From: Salinicoccus albus DSM 19776
GTDB lineage: Bacteria > Bacillota > Bacilli > Staphylococcales > Salinicoccaceae
NCBI RefSeq assembly: GCF_000385175.1
Contig: NZ_ARQJ01000033.1
Span: forward strand, 124,001 to 188,000
DNA length: 64,000 bases
Direction of reading: 5' to 3'
Below the pieces are notes generated by a model. The model was not told the DNA's origin. It was given only the letters and a program-made list of their open reading frames with translations, and made no database searches. Positions within the stretch are counted from its first letter, which is position 1. Each line of letters begins with the position of its first letter. This document shows positions 7,728 through 17,183 of the stretch, in pieces. A program made the position numbers and the translations under genes.

Positions 7728-9499
7728 CCATCCCTCCTGTCGGTCATTTCATCGAGCGTGCTTTCGAGCGCTTCACGTAACGCCTGGGCATTATATGTGT
7801 CATGGTACCAGCCTTTTCGCTTCATCAGTTCTTGATGGGTGCCGCTTTCGATCACGGTACCGTTATCCATGACGATGATCAGATCCGCTTTCATCACTGC
7901 GCTCATACGATGTGCTGTAATGATATTTGTTTTTCCTGACCGGTTTGACTGCATATTCGCCAGGATCCGCGCTTCTGTTTCTGCATCAACCGCAGACAAT
8001 GAATCATCCAGAATCAATACCGGCGGATCCATAATAAGCGCACGCGCAATCGACACCCGCTGCTTCTGTCCGCCTGAAAGTGATACGCCCCGTTCGCCGA
8101 CGATCGTCTGATAGCCTGCTGCAAACCTTGCGATATCTTCATGGATGTCACTCAATAAAGCAGCCGCCTTTATCTCCTTGTCATCGATTTCCGGGTGGCT
8201 GAATGCGATGTTCTCCCTGATGGTTGTTGAAAACAGGAAGTTTTCCTGGGGCACATATCCAAACTGATCCCTCAGGCGATCCAGTCTGTAATCTTTTACG
8301 GGATGTCCGCCATAAGTGATATCTTCTGGATTCGTCATCTCAAACTCACGCAGCAGCAATCTGAGCAGCGCACTTTTGCCGGAACCGGTGCGTCCGACGA
8401 TGCCGACAGTGGATCCTTCGGGGATTGTAAACCGTATATCTCTCAGCCCTTCCGATTCATCTCCAGGAAAGTTGAAGGCGCCGATATTGAATTGTATGTC
8501 GCCCTCAGGCGGAGCGTCCAATTTATAATCAGCGGCAACCTGGTTTTCTGTATCCATGATTTCACGGATCCTGTCGTAGGAGGCACTGCCTCTTTGAACC
8601 AGGTTGAAGAACATGCCCAATGCCAGCAACGGCCAGACCATCATACCCAGATAAGTCGTAAACGTCACTAATTGACCGATTGAAATGGTGTCATCAAGCA
8701 CCATTCCAGCGCCAAAGACAATAGCCAGGAAATAACTGATACCGATCACGGACATGATCGTTGGATCGAACAGGGCATCCACTTTAGAGACTTTCAGATT
8801 TTTATCCACCACTTCATCGCTTAATTCACGAAAATCCTCGCGGTCACTTTTCTCATAGCCGAATGTTTTCGTCACTTTAATGCCGGCGACACTTTCCTGA
8901 GTCTTATCATTCAGCCGGCTGAATGCCGCCTGGGCTTTTCTGAACCCCCGATTCAGCAGTTTGCCGTAATAGCTGGTCAGAACAACCATCAGAGGCAGCG
9001 GCAGCATGGAAATCAGCGTCAGCTTGGGGCTGATGGTCACAGCCATCGTCACCAGTACTGCGCCGCCTGTAATTATCGAATCGGCAATCGTCAGGATGCC
9101 TGCGCCGGCCGTTGCCTGCACCGCCTGGACGTCGTTTGTGGCATGTGCCATCAGATCCCCGGTCCGTCTCTGTTGAAAAAACTGAGGACTCATGACCGAA
9201 TATTTTTTGTAAAGCCGGGACCTTAAGGTTCTGGCCAGTCGGTAACTGGCACCAAAAATCATAATGCGCCAGTAATACCGGAAGATATATGTAAGAATTG
9301 CCACTGCGATCAACAGGATGACAAATTGTATAAGCAGATTTCCACTCAGGGTATCATTCGTAATATGGTCGATGACAAAACCAATGACCTGTGGCGGCAC
9401 CAGCTCCATCAAAGCAACCAATATCAGCATGACCACCCCCAGGATATAGCTTTTCCATTCCTTTTTAAAAAACCAGGCAAGCTTCTTAAATACGCCCAT
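7724..9499 (-). CDS. Heterodimeric ABC exporter, BmrC/YheI-like half
   Basis: The partner half-transporter, 591 aa from ATG 9499 (MGVFKKLAWFF, with a GGGGGTG site upstream). Membrane domain at about residues 15-310, ATPase domain after 340. Walker A GRTGSGKS and signature LSGGQKQR are canonical, but Walker B reads LILDDS, with Asp in place of the catalytic Glu: the hallmark of the degenerate nucleotide site in heterodimeric exporters. Together with the downstream gene it should form a multidrug-type efflux pump. No dedicated regulator is adjacent. Confidence 0.88.
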   Translation of the reverse strand: MGVFKKLAWFFKKEWKSYILGVVMLILVALMELVPPQVIGFVIDHITNDTLSGNLLIQFVILLIAVAILTYIFRYYWRIMIFGASYRLARTLRSRLYKKYSVMSPQFFQQRRTGDLMAHATNDVQAVQATAGAGILTIADSIITGGAVLVTMAVTISPKLTLISMLPLPLMVVLTSYYGKLLNRGFRKAQAAFSRLNDKTQESVAGIKVTKTFGYEKSDREDFRELSDEVVDKNLKVSKVDALFDPTIMSVIGISYFLAIVFGAGMVLDDTISIGQLVTFTTYLGMMVWPLLALGMFFNLVQRGSASYDRIREIMDTENQVAADYKLDAPPEGDIQFNIGAFNFPGDESEGLRDIRFTIPEGSTVGIVGRTGSGKSALLRLLLREFEMTNPEDITYGGHPVKDYRLDRLRDQFGYVPQENFLFSTTIRENIAFSHPEIDDKEIKAAALLSDIHEDIARFAAGYQTIVGERGVSLSGGQKQRVSIARALIMDPPVLILDDSLSAVDAETEARILANMQSNRSGKTNIITAHRMSAVMKADLIIVMDNGTVIESGTHQELMKRKGWYHDTYNAQALREALESTLDEMTDRRDG

Positions 9500-9587
9500 T
9501 CCATCACCCCCTGCGCCATTCAATTGTAAATTCTACCATATATTTCGATAATTGAAATATTTAATTTCATAAAATTTGGACTTCCAT

Positions 9588-9618
9588 AAAAAATCAGACA
9601 GCCAAGTACAGCTGTCTG
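9588..9618 (-). terminator. Terminator after the cyclodeaminase-like gene
   Basis: On the minus strand an 8-bp stem CAGACAGC / GCTGTCTG (9595-9602 with 9611-9618) is followed by ATTTTTTAT. It ends the gltS-cyclodeaminase transcript and insulates the ABC exporter genes. Confidence 0.85.
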
Positions 9619-9633
9619 AAGTTAAATTCATTT

Positions 9634-10755
9634 TTATACCAGGTAGGAACTGTCCCATAACGGCAGTTTAATCCCGATTTCCTGATCCAGTGCATACTGG
9701 TATACTCTATAGCCCCATGCGACATCGGCAGTAGGGAGGCCGCCCATTATACCGATGATGACTTCATCATCATCTTTCCTTCCTGTGACATGGCCATTGA
9801 TGATATCTCCAAAGTTATCGATACTTTCCTTGTCGACTTCACCGTTGTGCACCATTTCAAGAATGTCTCCGGACATTGCCCAGGATTTTATACTTTCAAC
9901 ACCTTCCGGCCGCTGAAGACCGTCTTCAAGCCATTTTTCATGCATGGACCAGAGATCAGCCACAATTCTGTATTGACTGTACATTTTGGGCATTATATCA
10001 GCAGCACCGGTCAGGAGAATCAACTGCCCGGGTTTAACACTTTCTTCATTAATCTTAGGTTTGACTTTGCCGGCCGTTGCAACACTCAGAATATCGGACT
10101 GCGAAACACAGTCATCGATATCATCGACTGCGTCTACCTGGATGTTAAGTTTGTCGCGCATTGAGCGCGCGATTTCCTCACCCTTATCTTTGTTAATGTC
10201 ATAAAGGACCACCTTTTGCAGACTGCTGACGGCAGTGACAATGGCTTCAACACATGACTGGTTGATCGCTCCGCCGCCGACTGCCCCCAGAACCCTGGCA
10301 TCGTTTGCGGCCAGATACTTCGAGAATACCCCCGGCACAGCACCCGTACGTGTTGAACTGATCAGATTACCCGCCATCATGGAAAGCGGGGCGCCCGTTT
10401 CCTTATCATTCAGCGTGAAGGTATGGATGGAACGCGGCAGCCCCTTTTTAGTATTTGCAATATTGGACCCGTACCATTTATTACCCATGACATCGAAATC
10501 ACCGCCCAAATAGGAAATCAGTGACATAAACCGACGGTCGGGGCCGGCGGTCGGCATATTCGGAAATTCCTCTGATTCGTTAAACCACAGCATCAAACCG
10601 TGATCATTGCGTTTCGGACCGCCAAGTATATAATCCCCTCGGCCGATGAGCAGAAACATTTCCTCAATCGTTTGCATACATGCTTTCAAATCCAATGCGC
10701 CAGCTTTAATCACATCTTCTTCCTGTAAATACAGCCATTCCAGACTGTCAGACAT
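9634..10755 (-). CDS. Ornithine cyclodeaminase-family protein (tyramine oxidase subunit B-like)
   Basis: A 373-aa member of the ornithine cyclodeaminase/mu-crystallin superfamily, which binds NAD(P). The dinucleotide-binding part is seen near residues 150-185 (VLGAVGGGAINQ, then VVLYDINKDKGEEIA). An N-terminal half (SSTRTGAVPGVFSKYLA) holds the substrate side. Proteins of this subgroup are often annotated as tyramine oxidase subunit B, but no oxidase partner is seen nearby. Start ATG 10755 has AAGGAGGG 6 nt upstream. It follows a GltS-type symporter by 12 nt, so it may use an imported amino acid, possibly glutamate- or ornithine-like. The exact reaction is uncertain. Confidence 0.75.
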   Translation of the reverse strand: MSDSLEWLYLQEEDVIKAGALDLKACMQTIEEMFLLIGRGDYILGGPKRNDHGLMLWFNESEEFPNMPTAGPDRRFMSLISYLGGDFDVMGNKWYGSNIANTKKGLPRSIHTFTLNDKETGAPLSMMAGNLISSTRTGAVPGVFSKYLAANDARVLGAVGGGAINQSCVEAIVTAVSSLQKVVLYDINKDKGEEIARSMRDKLNIQVDAVDDIDDCVSQSDILSVATAGKVKPKINEESVKPGQLILLTGAADIMPKMYSQYRIVADLWSMHEKWLEDGLQRPEGVESIKSWAMSGDILEMVHNGEVDKESIDNFGDIINGHVTGRKDDDEVIIGIMGGLPTADVAWGYRVYQYALDQEIGIKLPLWDSSYLV

Positions 10756-10767
10756 CAATAACCCTCC

Positions 10768-12096
10768 TTAACTAAACCGAACCCATTTTTTATAATATGA
10801 GAATATGAAGATTCCTACACCGATCAGAATCGTTATCAGCGAGAACACCCAGTGCAACCCATTAAGAATAAATAGCGGTGAAAATGTAATGAGTGCAATT
10901 TCCACGGGTGCGATCGGTATATAAGCGAGACCAAAGTCGTCCAGTGTCTTACTTCTTAATTTAGGATCAACAATTCTGAGGAGTGCGATACCCATCGCTA
11001 CAGCTCCAGTGATCCAGCCAAATGTGAATATTCCTTTTTCAAACCAGTTTTCCTGGAAGTAGAATTGCGATACATATCTGTAAAAGCCGTAAGTGAGCAG
11101 GATACCGAACACCATAAGAATGATAAACGGCACGATATTCTGAGCCACTACGGTCAAATTGATGGAAGCAATTCCAGTCGCCACCAGCAGGTCGGTCGAT
11201 CCGCCGCTGATTTTGGACATCGTCGGCTTATCCAGATATTTATCCATGTTCGTCCGTTCCAAAAAGATTCTCAAGGTCAGACCGGCCAGGAATGACAGGG
11301 AGAACGCCGGGATCGCAAGCCCTTCATACAGCGATTCACCCAGCACACTTAAGTAGTACCCGATGCCGGTGACCAGGATAGCCAGCGCCAGATGAAAAAC
11401 CAGCGGGTCAATGGAGATGCTGGAAACCGTCTCCCTGCCCATCGATTCACGTTTATCCTCAGAGAGAAGACCGGTCCGCAATTCTTGCGGCAACTCGTCG
11501 AAACTGCTGATGTAGTTTGCATGTCCCTGGTTAGATGCCCGTTTAATCAGCGCCAGACCCACTGAAATTGCGAGCAGTGCACCGATTGTGGCAGAGGTCA
11601 TTGCCAGAGAAGTCGCCGCTTCCCAGCCTTGTTGAGAAAAAGCATCACCGACTGCTGCAGCCGTGCCATGTCCGCCGACAAAACCGGCTGCCAGAATGAG
11701 GCCAAAACCGTTATGAACATCAAATAATGGCACCAGTAAGATGAGGGCAAACAATAGCCCGACGCCCCACATCAGGATCATGATGATTTGGGAGTAGGAC
11801 CAAAGTTTCCCGACCCTGCCGGCAATTTCAGACCATTTGAACTTTTGTGTTGTTAAGGGCAGCGTACCGAACACTACCGCAATCAATACACCCGGATACT
11901 CTCCGATAAAATCTGTAAACGGTATGATGCCTAAAAATCCCGGCCCGAATATAAGACCGAGCAGACCGGCGATAATACTCGCAGGCATGAATGACCGTTG
12001 AATCAACGGTATTTTAGCCCGCAGGAGCATACTGATCAGTAAAAGCAAAGAAATTAAAGCGAAATCTGTTACAATATCCCAAATACTGAATTCCAT
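10768..12096 (-). CDS. Sodium/glutamate symporter, GltS family
   Basis: A 442-aa transporter of about 10-12 membrane helices in two halves joined by a hydrophilic loop (residues about 195-230). The first half contains GFVGGHGTAAAVGDAF, the second GGSTDLLVATGIASINL, the conserved glycine-rich stretches of the ESS/GltS family. It likely imports an anionic amino acid with Na+. It is the first gene of a two-gene operon with the cyclodeaminase-like protein, suggesting uptake plus catabolism. An AAAGGGGTTGC site precedes the ATG. Confidence 0.85.
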   Translation of the reverse strand: MEFSIWDIVTDFALISLLLLISMLLRAKIPLIQRSFMPASIIAGLLGLIFGPGFLGIIPFTDFIGEYPGVLIAVVFGTLPLTTQKFKWSEIAGRVGKLWSYSQIIMILMWGVGLLFALILLVPLFDVHNGFGLILAAGFVGGHGTAAAVGDAFSQQGWEAATSLAMTSATIGALLAISVGLALIKRASNQGHANYISSFDELPQELRTGLLSEDKRESMGRETVSSISIDPLVFHLALAILVTGIGYYLSVLGESLYEGLAIPAFSLSFLAGLTLRIFLERTNMDKYLDKPTMSKISGGSTDLLVATGIASINLTVVAQNIVPFIILMVFGILLTYGFYRYVSQFYFQENWFEKGIFTFGWITGAVAMGIALLRIVDPKLRSKTLDDFGLAYIPIAPVEIALITFSPLFILNGLHWVFSLITILIGVGIFIFSYYKKWVRFS

Positions 12097-12225
12097 TTTG
12101 CAACCCCTTTCATTTTATGATTACTGCCTACTATAACACTGTACTGGTATAAAATAAACAAAGATCGATTTAAAAGGAACTTTTATTCCGTATATGTATT
12201 TCTTGAATTAAGAGGTAAATAAAAT

Positions 12226-12249
12226 TCCCGGAACTTAACAGTTCCGGGA
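12226..12249 (-). terminator. Terminator of the peptide-binding lipoprotein gene
   Basis: A 9-bp stem (ATCCCGGAAC-type arms, 12226-12234 with 12241-12249) with a 6-nt loop is followed on the minus strand by TTTTATTT. It lies 16 nt past the stop of the lipoprotein gene. Confidence 0.85.
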
Positions 12250-12264
12250 TCTAATGCACATTAT

Positions 12265-13980
12265 TTATTCATTGAATGAAACATTTTCAAGTCTGATGTT
12301 TCCTACCGGATCCACTTCTGCCCCGCTGATTTGGGAGGAATTCACACCGATAGTGAAGTTTGTATGGTACAAGTATGCAGCAGGCGCATCATCAATCAAC
12401 AGCTGCTGGGCTTCTGAGTAAGCTTCAAATCTTGTATCTTCATCCGCTTCAGTACGTCCCTCATCAAGCAAAGCATCCACTTCTTCATTTGTATAGAAAG
12501 AACGGTTGCCGGTTGCGCCGTGACTGTCTGAATGGAACAGTGCATACAGCCCGTAATCCGCATCCGCGGTTACCGTCGTCCAGCCCAGGATGAACATATC
12601 ATGATCGCCGTTTGCTGTCCTGTCCAGGAATGTCCCCCACTCATACTGTTCAATCTCTACATTGATATTGAGATCTGCCAGCTGTTCCTGTATATATACG
12701 GCCGTATCTATGATCTGCTGATCATCATTCACCCAGATGGTCGTATCGAATCCATCAGCAACCTCCGTTTCAGCAAGCAGTTCCTGTGCGCGTTCCATGT
12801 CCACGGAAACACTTTCCAGGTCTTCATCATATCCCCACACATCCGGAGCCAGAGGACTCTGGGCAGAAATACCCATGTTATCATAAACACCCTCAACAAT
12901 TGCATCCCTGTCAATTGCATGGGATATCGCCTGTCTGACTCTCTCATCATCGAATGGTTCTTTCTCTAAATTAAAGCCGAGATAGTTCATTCTTACAGAT
13001 TCCTGTTCGAATAACTCAGTATCCTGACCTTCTGCCACACGCGGGGCGCTTGATGAGTCAACTTCATCAGCAATCTGGATCCCGCCGGTCTCCAGTTCAG
13101 CCATCCGTGCACCATTTTCAGGAATCACCCGGAAGGTGACATTTTCAAAATTACGTTCTCCGCCCTGGAAATCATCAAATCTACTCAGTACAACTTCTTC
13201 ACCGGCAGAACGGGACTCCAGCTGAAGGTGATTGGTACCGTCGGATTCAGTACCGATGACCGAACCGGTGTATTCTGAAATCTGTTCGACCATGTCTTCA
13301 TATTCAGAACCGCCTTCTGCACGGAGGTCATAGTATTCATCCGCGGTCATATCTACACCGGCTTCATCCAGTGCCGCCTGATAGTCCTGATCAATCAAGT
13401 CTTTGCTGATGATGCCGCCGGTATTATGCGCCAGATGGCTCGGCAGCGGAGCGAATGGGTATTCTGTATGTAAATTCACTTCGTAGTCCCCAACCACTTC
13501 CACTTCCGAAATCATTTCAAAGAGAAACGCTACCTCAGAAGCGATTGCTTCATCCCGAACACGGTCGAGTGTTGCTTTCACATCTTCGCCGGTAAATTCA
13601 GCACCGCTGTGAAATGTCGTTCCCTCTCTGAGCTGAAAGTTCCAGACATCATCTTCAGTCGCCTCCCATTCTGTGGCAAGGCCTGGTTCGAGCGCCATAT
13701 CAACCCCCTGGAACACCAGTGTTTCATAAACATTCCGCCTGACCTGTGCAGATGCAGAGTCATTGGAACCATGCGGATCCACTGTAACCACGTCCTCCAT
13801 CAGACCGACCGTCAAGTCACCCGTACCGCCGGATTCCCCTGAAGCATCGGCATCAGACGACTCCTCTCCCCCTCCGGTACTCTCATCAACTTCTTCATCT
13901 ACCGAAGAATCGTCAGTACATGCAGCGAGCGCTAATGTGAGTACCAGAACAAAGAATAGAAAAAATTTCTTCTTGTTCAT
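12265..13980 (-). CDS. Peptide/nickel-type ABC transporter substrate-binding lipoprotein (SBP family 5), orphan
   Basis: A 571-aa secreted lipoprotein. The signal peptide MNKKKFFLFFVLVLTLALAAC ends in a lipobox (LAAC), followed by a very acidic Ser/Asp/Glu/Gly-rich linker (residues about 22-55), then the SBP family 5 fold: VTVDPHGSND, FHSGAEFTGEDV, VRQAISHAIDRDAI. It binds oligopeptides or a similar solute and passes it to a membrane permease. No permease or ATPase gene is next to it and it has its own terminator, so it must share a transporter encoded elsewhere. The high acidic content fits a salt-tolerant host. CodY-like boxes lie upstream. Confidence 0.9.
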   Translation of the reverse strand: MNKKKFFLFFVLVLTLALAACTDDSSVDEEVDESTGGGEESSDADASGESGGTGDLTVGLMEDVVTVDPHGSNDSASAQVRRNVYETLVFQGVDMALEPGLATEWEATEDDVWNFQLREGTTFHSGAEFTGEDVKATLDRVRDEAIASEVAFLFEMISEVEVVGDYEVNLHTEYPFAPLPSHLAHNTGGIISKDLIDQDYQAALDEAGVDMTADEYYDLRAEGGSEYEDMVEQISEYTGSVIGTESDGTNHLQLESRSAGEEVVLSRFDDFQGGERNFENVTFRVIPENGARMAELETGGIQIADEVDSSSAPRVAEGQDTELFEQESVRMNYLGFNLEKEPFDDERVRQAISHAIDRDAIVEGVYDNMGISAQSPLAPDVWGYDEDLESVSVDMERAQELLAETEVADGFDTTIWVNDDQQIIDTAVYIQEQLADLNINVEIEQYEWGTFLDRTANGDHDMFILGWTTVTADADYGLYALFHSDSHGATGNRSFYTNEEVDALLDEGRTEADEDTRFEAYSEAQQLLIDDAPAAYLYHTNFTIGVNSSQISGAEVDPVGNIRLENVSFNE

Positions 13981-14040
13981 TTTTTTACCTCCTTATAAGA
14001 TATAACTTAATTATATACGAAGGGAAATGCTTCCACAATA

Positions 14041-14082
14041 AATATTTTGAAAAATACCAATATTAATAATTTTAGGAAATTA
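14041..14082. promoter_or_regulatory. Candidate CodY-binding region upstream of the peptide-binding lipoprotein
   Basis: Two AT-rich imperfect palindromes, AATATTTTGAAAAAT (14041-14055) and AATTTTAGGAAATTA (14068-14082), resemble the CodY consensus AATTTTCWGAAAATT with about three and four or more mismatches. They lie 60-100 bp upstream of the lipoprotein start. CodY control of peptide uptake genes is common in Firmicutes, but AT-rich sequence gives chance matches, so this is tentative. Confidence 0.35.
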
Positions 14083-14162
14083 ACTTTCATACTTTTCCTG
14101 CTTACATGAAATAAGATTACTTTGTGATGACTGAGTATAGTACATACTCAATCCATTTATAC

Positions 14163-14204
14163 AAAAAAATGAACGCTCTGCCTCACGTTTACAGAGCGTT
14201 CATT
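14163..14204 (-). terminator. Strong terminator of the sosA-ynzC-tkt-yneF block
   Basis: A 13-bp perfect stem (AATGAACGCTCTG / CAGAGCGTTCATT, 14168-14180 with 14192-14204) is followed by TTTTTT on the minus strand, immediately after the yneF stop codon. Confidence 0.92.
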
Positions 14205-14206
14205 TA

Positions 14207-14473
14207 TTATTTTTTCGTATTCTTTACGCGATCTTTAGTTTCTTTTGAATCCATGTTGCGGTTCATCATTGTCATCATCTGATTAATCTTCTTCTGGGAA
14301 GGTTTTTGACCCATCTGGGTCATCATCATCCTGAGCATATCTTCATTAATAGGCGGGTTCTTCTCAAGGTAGTCCATCATATACTTCCTTGCCATGAAGA
14401 ATCCAAGCGCCGCGCCACCGATGAGTGCAACCGCAACAATTATCAACCAAATCCAAGTAGCCAAACTGCTCAC
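14207..14473 (-). CDS. yneF: UPF0154 membrane protein YneF
   Basis: An 88-aa protein with one N-terminal membrane helix (residues about 7-28, [18 protein letters not shown]) and a basic cytoplasmic tail with [21 protein letters not shown], the fingerprint of UPF0154/YneF. Found next to tkt in Bacilli and staphylococci. Function unknown. Last gene before a strong terminator. Confidence 0.92.
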   Translation of the reverse strand: MSSLATWIWLIIVAVALIGGAALGFFMARKYMMDYLEKNPPINEDMLRMMMTQMGQKPSQKKINQMMTMMNRNMDSKETKDRVKNTKK

Positions 14474-14530
14474 CTCTTTCTTCGTAGACCATTATAAAGT
14501 TTACATCAAAAACAGGTGTTTTTCAATAAG

Positions 14531-16516
14531 TTATTTCTCCAGAACAGTTTGCAGTACCCTTTCAACAGTAAAGCCGTATTTCTCAACCACAAGATCTCCG
14601 GGCGCACTTGCCCCATACGTGTCGATGGTATGCAGTTTGCCGTGCATGCCGATGAACTTGTGCCATCCCAGACTGGCAGCCATTTCAATTGCAGTCCTGT
14701 TTTCAATCTGTGGATTCAGGACACTTTCGATATAGGCCTCATCCTGTTTTAAAAACTGCTGCATATTCGGAATAGAGGCAACTTTGACTTTTACTCCCTG
14801 AGTCTTCAGCTGTTCTGCTGCATCTACTGCAAGCGGCACTTCACTGCCGGTAGCGAACAGGATAGCGTCGTCCCCCTCATCAAAAGCGATATATCCACCT
14901 TTTTGGACACCTGCTTCCACTTTGTCGTAAGGTACATCTATCGTTTTGACATTCTGACGGGTCAATACCAGTGCCGTCGGGGATTCAGTTGCTTCCATTG
15001 CAACTTTCCATGCTGCACGTGTTTCATTGCCATCTGCAGGACGGATTGCATTCAGGTTGGGAATCGCACGCAGACCGGCAAGCTGTTCGACCGGTTCATG
15101 TGTCGGTCCATCTTCGCCCACTGCAACAGAATCATGGGTGAAAACAAAAGTGACCGGAAGCTTCATCAATGCGCTCAGGCGGACCGCCGGTTTCATATAG
15201 TCACTGAAGATCAGGAATGTACCACCATACGAACGGATCCCGCCATGGGCTGCCATACCGTTTAATGACGCTGCCATGCCGAATTCACGCACACCGAACC
15301 AGATGTTTCGACCTGCCGGTGTTTCCTTGGAAAAGTCCGGCTCATCTTTGACATTTGTCTTGTTACTGCTTGCAAGATCAGCAGCTCCGCCGAATAAAGC
15401 CGGTACACTTTTTGACAGCGCTTGGATCATATCGCTGGAGGTTGCCCTTGTCGCTTTCGATTCTCCCGCTTCGTAGAACGGCATATCTTTGTCATATCCT
15501 TCGGGCAGAATACCTTCAATCGCTTCAGTCAGTTCCTTATGAAGCTCCGGGTGTGCCGCTTTGTAATCTTCGAGATTTTGAAGCCATTCAGCTTCTTTGC
15601 CGTTGCTGCGTGTCTTCAGTGTTTCACTGAAACGATCATATACAGAGTCGTCGACGACAAATGTCTCCTCCGGATCAAAACCGTAATACTCAAATGCTGC
15701 TTGCCTTTCCTCAGGGCCAAGCGCGGCACCATGGGCGGCACTTTTACCCTGCTTGTTGGGCGCACCATAGCCGATAATTGTTTTAACCTCAATTAAAACA
15801 GGTTTATCAGAAGATTTCGCTTCGGTAATCGCCTGATCGATTGCTTCTGTATCATTACCGTCATCGACTCTGATATAGTGCCAGTTATAGCCTTCAAAAC
15901 GATTCTGTATTCTCTCGGAAAATGCTTTATCCAAATCACCGTCAAGAGAAATGTCATTTGAATCATACATAACGATCAGTTTATCCAGACCGGAATGACC
16001 TGCCAAAGATGCCGCTTCATGGGAAACACCTTCCATCATGTCGCCGTCGCTGGCGATGACATAAGTGTAATGGTCCACCACATTGAATTGGTCACGATTG
16101 TATTTCGCAGCCAAATGTTTTTCTGCCATAGCCATGCCGACACTCATTGCAAGCCCCTGTCCGAGCGGACCGGTCGTGATTTCCACACCGTCTGTATGCT
16201 TAAACTCCGGATGGCCAGGTGTTTTGGAACCATACTGTCTGAATTCTTTCAATTCTTCCATCTCGAGTGCACCGGTAAGGTGAAGCAGACTGTATACAAG
16301 CATTGAACCGTGACCGGCACTCAATACAAAGCGGTCGCGGTCGAACCAGTCAACAGAATTCGGATTGAAATTCAGATGACGGCTCCAAAGTGTGTAGGCC
16401 ATTGGCGCCGCCCCCATGGGCAGCCCCGGATGCCCGGATTGTGCTTTTTCCACTGCGTCAATTGAAAGTGTCCTGATCGTATTAATAGCGAGCTGATCTG
16501 TCTTATCGAACGTCAT
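14531..16516 (-). CDS. tkt: Transketolase
   Basis: A 661-aa thiamine-diphosphate enzyme of the non-oxidative pentose phosphate pathway, moving two-carbon units between sugar phosphates. The N-terminal TPP-binding region is clear ([18 protein letters not shown] ... [10 protein letters not shown], residues about 155-190). The pyrimidine-binding domain follows ([16 protein letters not shown] and the region with [19 protein letters not shown]), then the C-terminal domain with [12 protein letters not shown]. Full length. It lies between ynzC (12-nt gap) and yneF, the conserved order. Confidence 0.97.
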   Translation of the reverse strand: MTFDKTDQLAINTIRTLSIDAVEKAQSGHPGLPMGAAPMAYTLWSRHLNFNPNSVDWFDRDRFVLSAGHGSMLVYSLLHLTGALEMEELKEFRQYGSKTPGHPEFKHTDGVEITTGPLGQGLAMSVGMAMAEKHLAAKYNRDQFNVVDHYTYVIASDGDMMEGVSHEAASLAGHSGLDKLIVMYDSNDISLDGDLDKAFSERIQNRFEGYNWHYIRVDDGNDTEAIDQAITEAKSSDKPVLIEVKTIIGYGAPNKQGKSAAHGAALGPEERQAAFEYYGFDPEETFVVDDSVYDRFSETLKTRSNGKEAEWLQNLEDYKAAHPELHKELTEAIEGILPEGYDKDMPFYEAGESKATRATSSDMIQALSKSVPALFGGAADLASSNKTNVKDEPDFSKETPAGRNIWFGVREFGMAASLNGMAAHGGIRSYGGTFLIFSDYMKPAVRLSALMKLPVTFVFTHDSVAVGEDGPTHEPVEQLAGLRAIPNLNAIRPADGNETRAAWKVAMEATESPTALVLTRQNVKTIDVPYDKVEAGVQKGGYIAFDEGDDAILFATGSEVPLAVDAAEQLKTQGVKVKVASIPNMQQFLKQDEAYIESVLNPQIENRTAIEMAASLGWHKFIGMHGKLHTIDTYGASAPGDLVVEKYGFTVERVLQTVLEK

Positions 16517-16528
16517 GGCAATTCTCCT

Positions 16529-16765
16529 TTATTTCTTTATATTTTTTTGCTTTTGGATCCGTTTTAACTTTTCAGGTGTCACATCATTACCTCGGGGGTC
16601 AACTACTTTTGTGTGTTCCACCTGGTTTCTGAATGAAGAGCGGAAATTTTCGAGGTACTCTTCACGCAGCCCCTTCAACTCCTGCAATTCTCCGGAGCCG
16701 ATACTGCCTGATTTCTTCCTGGCAGCCAGGGTATTAATCCGATCCAGTTTTCTTTTATCCAGCAT
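16529..16765 (-). CDS. ynzC: DUF896 family protein YnzC
   Basis: A 78-aa helical, highly charged protein with the DUF896 pattern: MLDKRKLDRINTLAARKK at the start, LKGLREEYLENFRSSFRNQV in the middle and VVDPRGNDVTPEKL. Known in Bacillus as YnzC, located between the SOS gene yneA/B and tkt, as here. The biochemical role is unknown. AGGAGGG lies upstream of the ATG. Confidence 0.93.
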   Translation of the reverse strand: MLDKRKLDRINTLAARKKSGSIGSGELQELKGLREEYLENFRSSFRNQVEHTKVVDPRGNDVTPEKLKRIQKQKNIKK

Positions 16766-16871
16766 GATGAACCCTCCTGTCCATTCACTTATAATTTAAC
16801 ACAAAAAAAAGCATGAGACCATTCCCATACTTTTCAAACAGCCCTTCAGCGAATTTATCAATCCTGACAAT

Positions 16872-17096
16872 TCACCTATCCCCCCTGGACGAACCACCGG
16901 CATACCGTTCCGGCGGAACACCCGTTTCCATAATATCTTTCTGTTCATCACCTGTATCAATAATCTGAAACTCGTCTATATATATGATTTCGGAATGGAT
17001 GTTCTCTTTGCTGTGGGACTGCAACATGAAAAAAAGACCGGACACAAGCACAAATACGAAGACAGCGGACAGCATCTTAAACTCCTTTAATGACAT
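16872..17096 (-). CDS. sosA: SOS-induced cell-division inhibitor, SosA type
   Basis: A 74-aa protein with a short cytoplasmic N-terminus, one membrane helix (residues about 7-24, MLSAVFVFVLVSGLFFML) and an extracellular tail. Position, size and topology match SosA of staphylococci (and the role of YneA in Bacillus), which delays septation during DNA damage. I start at ATG 17096, 8 nt after GGAGG; upstream ATG/GTG codons are also in frame. No LysM domain is present, unlike YneA. The promoter is consensus-like and carries LexA boxes, so it should be strongly SOS-inducible. The Bacillus yneB recombinase gene is missing. Confidence 0.85.
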   Translation of the reverse strand: MSLKEFKMLSAVFVFVLVSGLFFMLQSHSKENIHSEIIYIDEFQIIDTGDEQKDIMETGVPPERYAGGSSRGDR

Positions 17097-17110
17097 AACC
17101 ATTACCTCCA

Positions 17111-17124
17111 CGAACGTAAGTTTG
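17111..17124. promoter_or_regulatory. LexA box 1 (sosA leader)
   Basis: CGAACGTAAGTTTG fits the Gram-positive SOS box CGAAC-N4-GTTYG, located just upstream of the sosA ribosome site and downstream of its -10. Confidence 0.8.
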
Positions 17125-17132
17125 TATCATTA

Positions 17133-17161
17133 ATATTAACGGAACACTTGTTCTATGTCAA
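17133..17161 (-). promoter_or_regulatory. sosA sigma-A promoter
   Basis: On the minus strand, a perfect TTGACA (17156-17161), a 17-bp spacer and TAATAT (17133-17138). The spacer contains LexA box 2, so repression would block polymerase directly. A near-consensus promoter under tight repression is typical of high-amplitude SOS genes. Confidence 0.85.
17141..17154. promoter_or_regulatory. LexA box 2 (inside sosA promoter)
   Basis: GGAACACTTGTTCT has the palindromic core GAAC-N4-GTTC of the SOS box; the flanking bases differ from consensus. It lies entirely in the spacer of the sosA promoter. Confidence 0.75.
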
Positions 17162-17169
17162 CACTTCAA

Positions 17170-17183
17170 CGAACAAACGTTTG
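17170..17183. promoter_or_regulatory. LexA box 3 (lexA promoter)
   Basis: CGAACAAACGTTTG, a good SOS box, overlaps the -35 hexamer of the lexA promoter and so provides autorepression. Confidence 0.85.
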
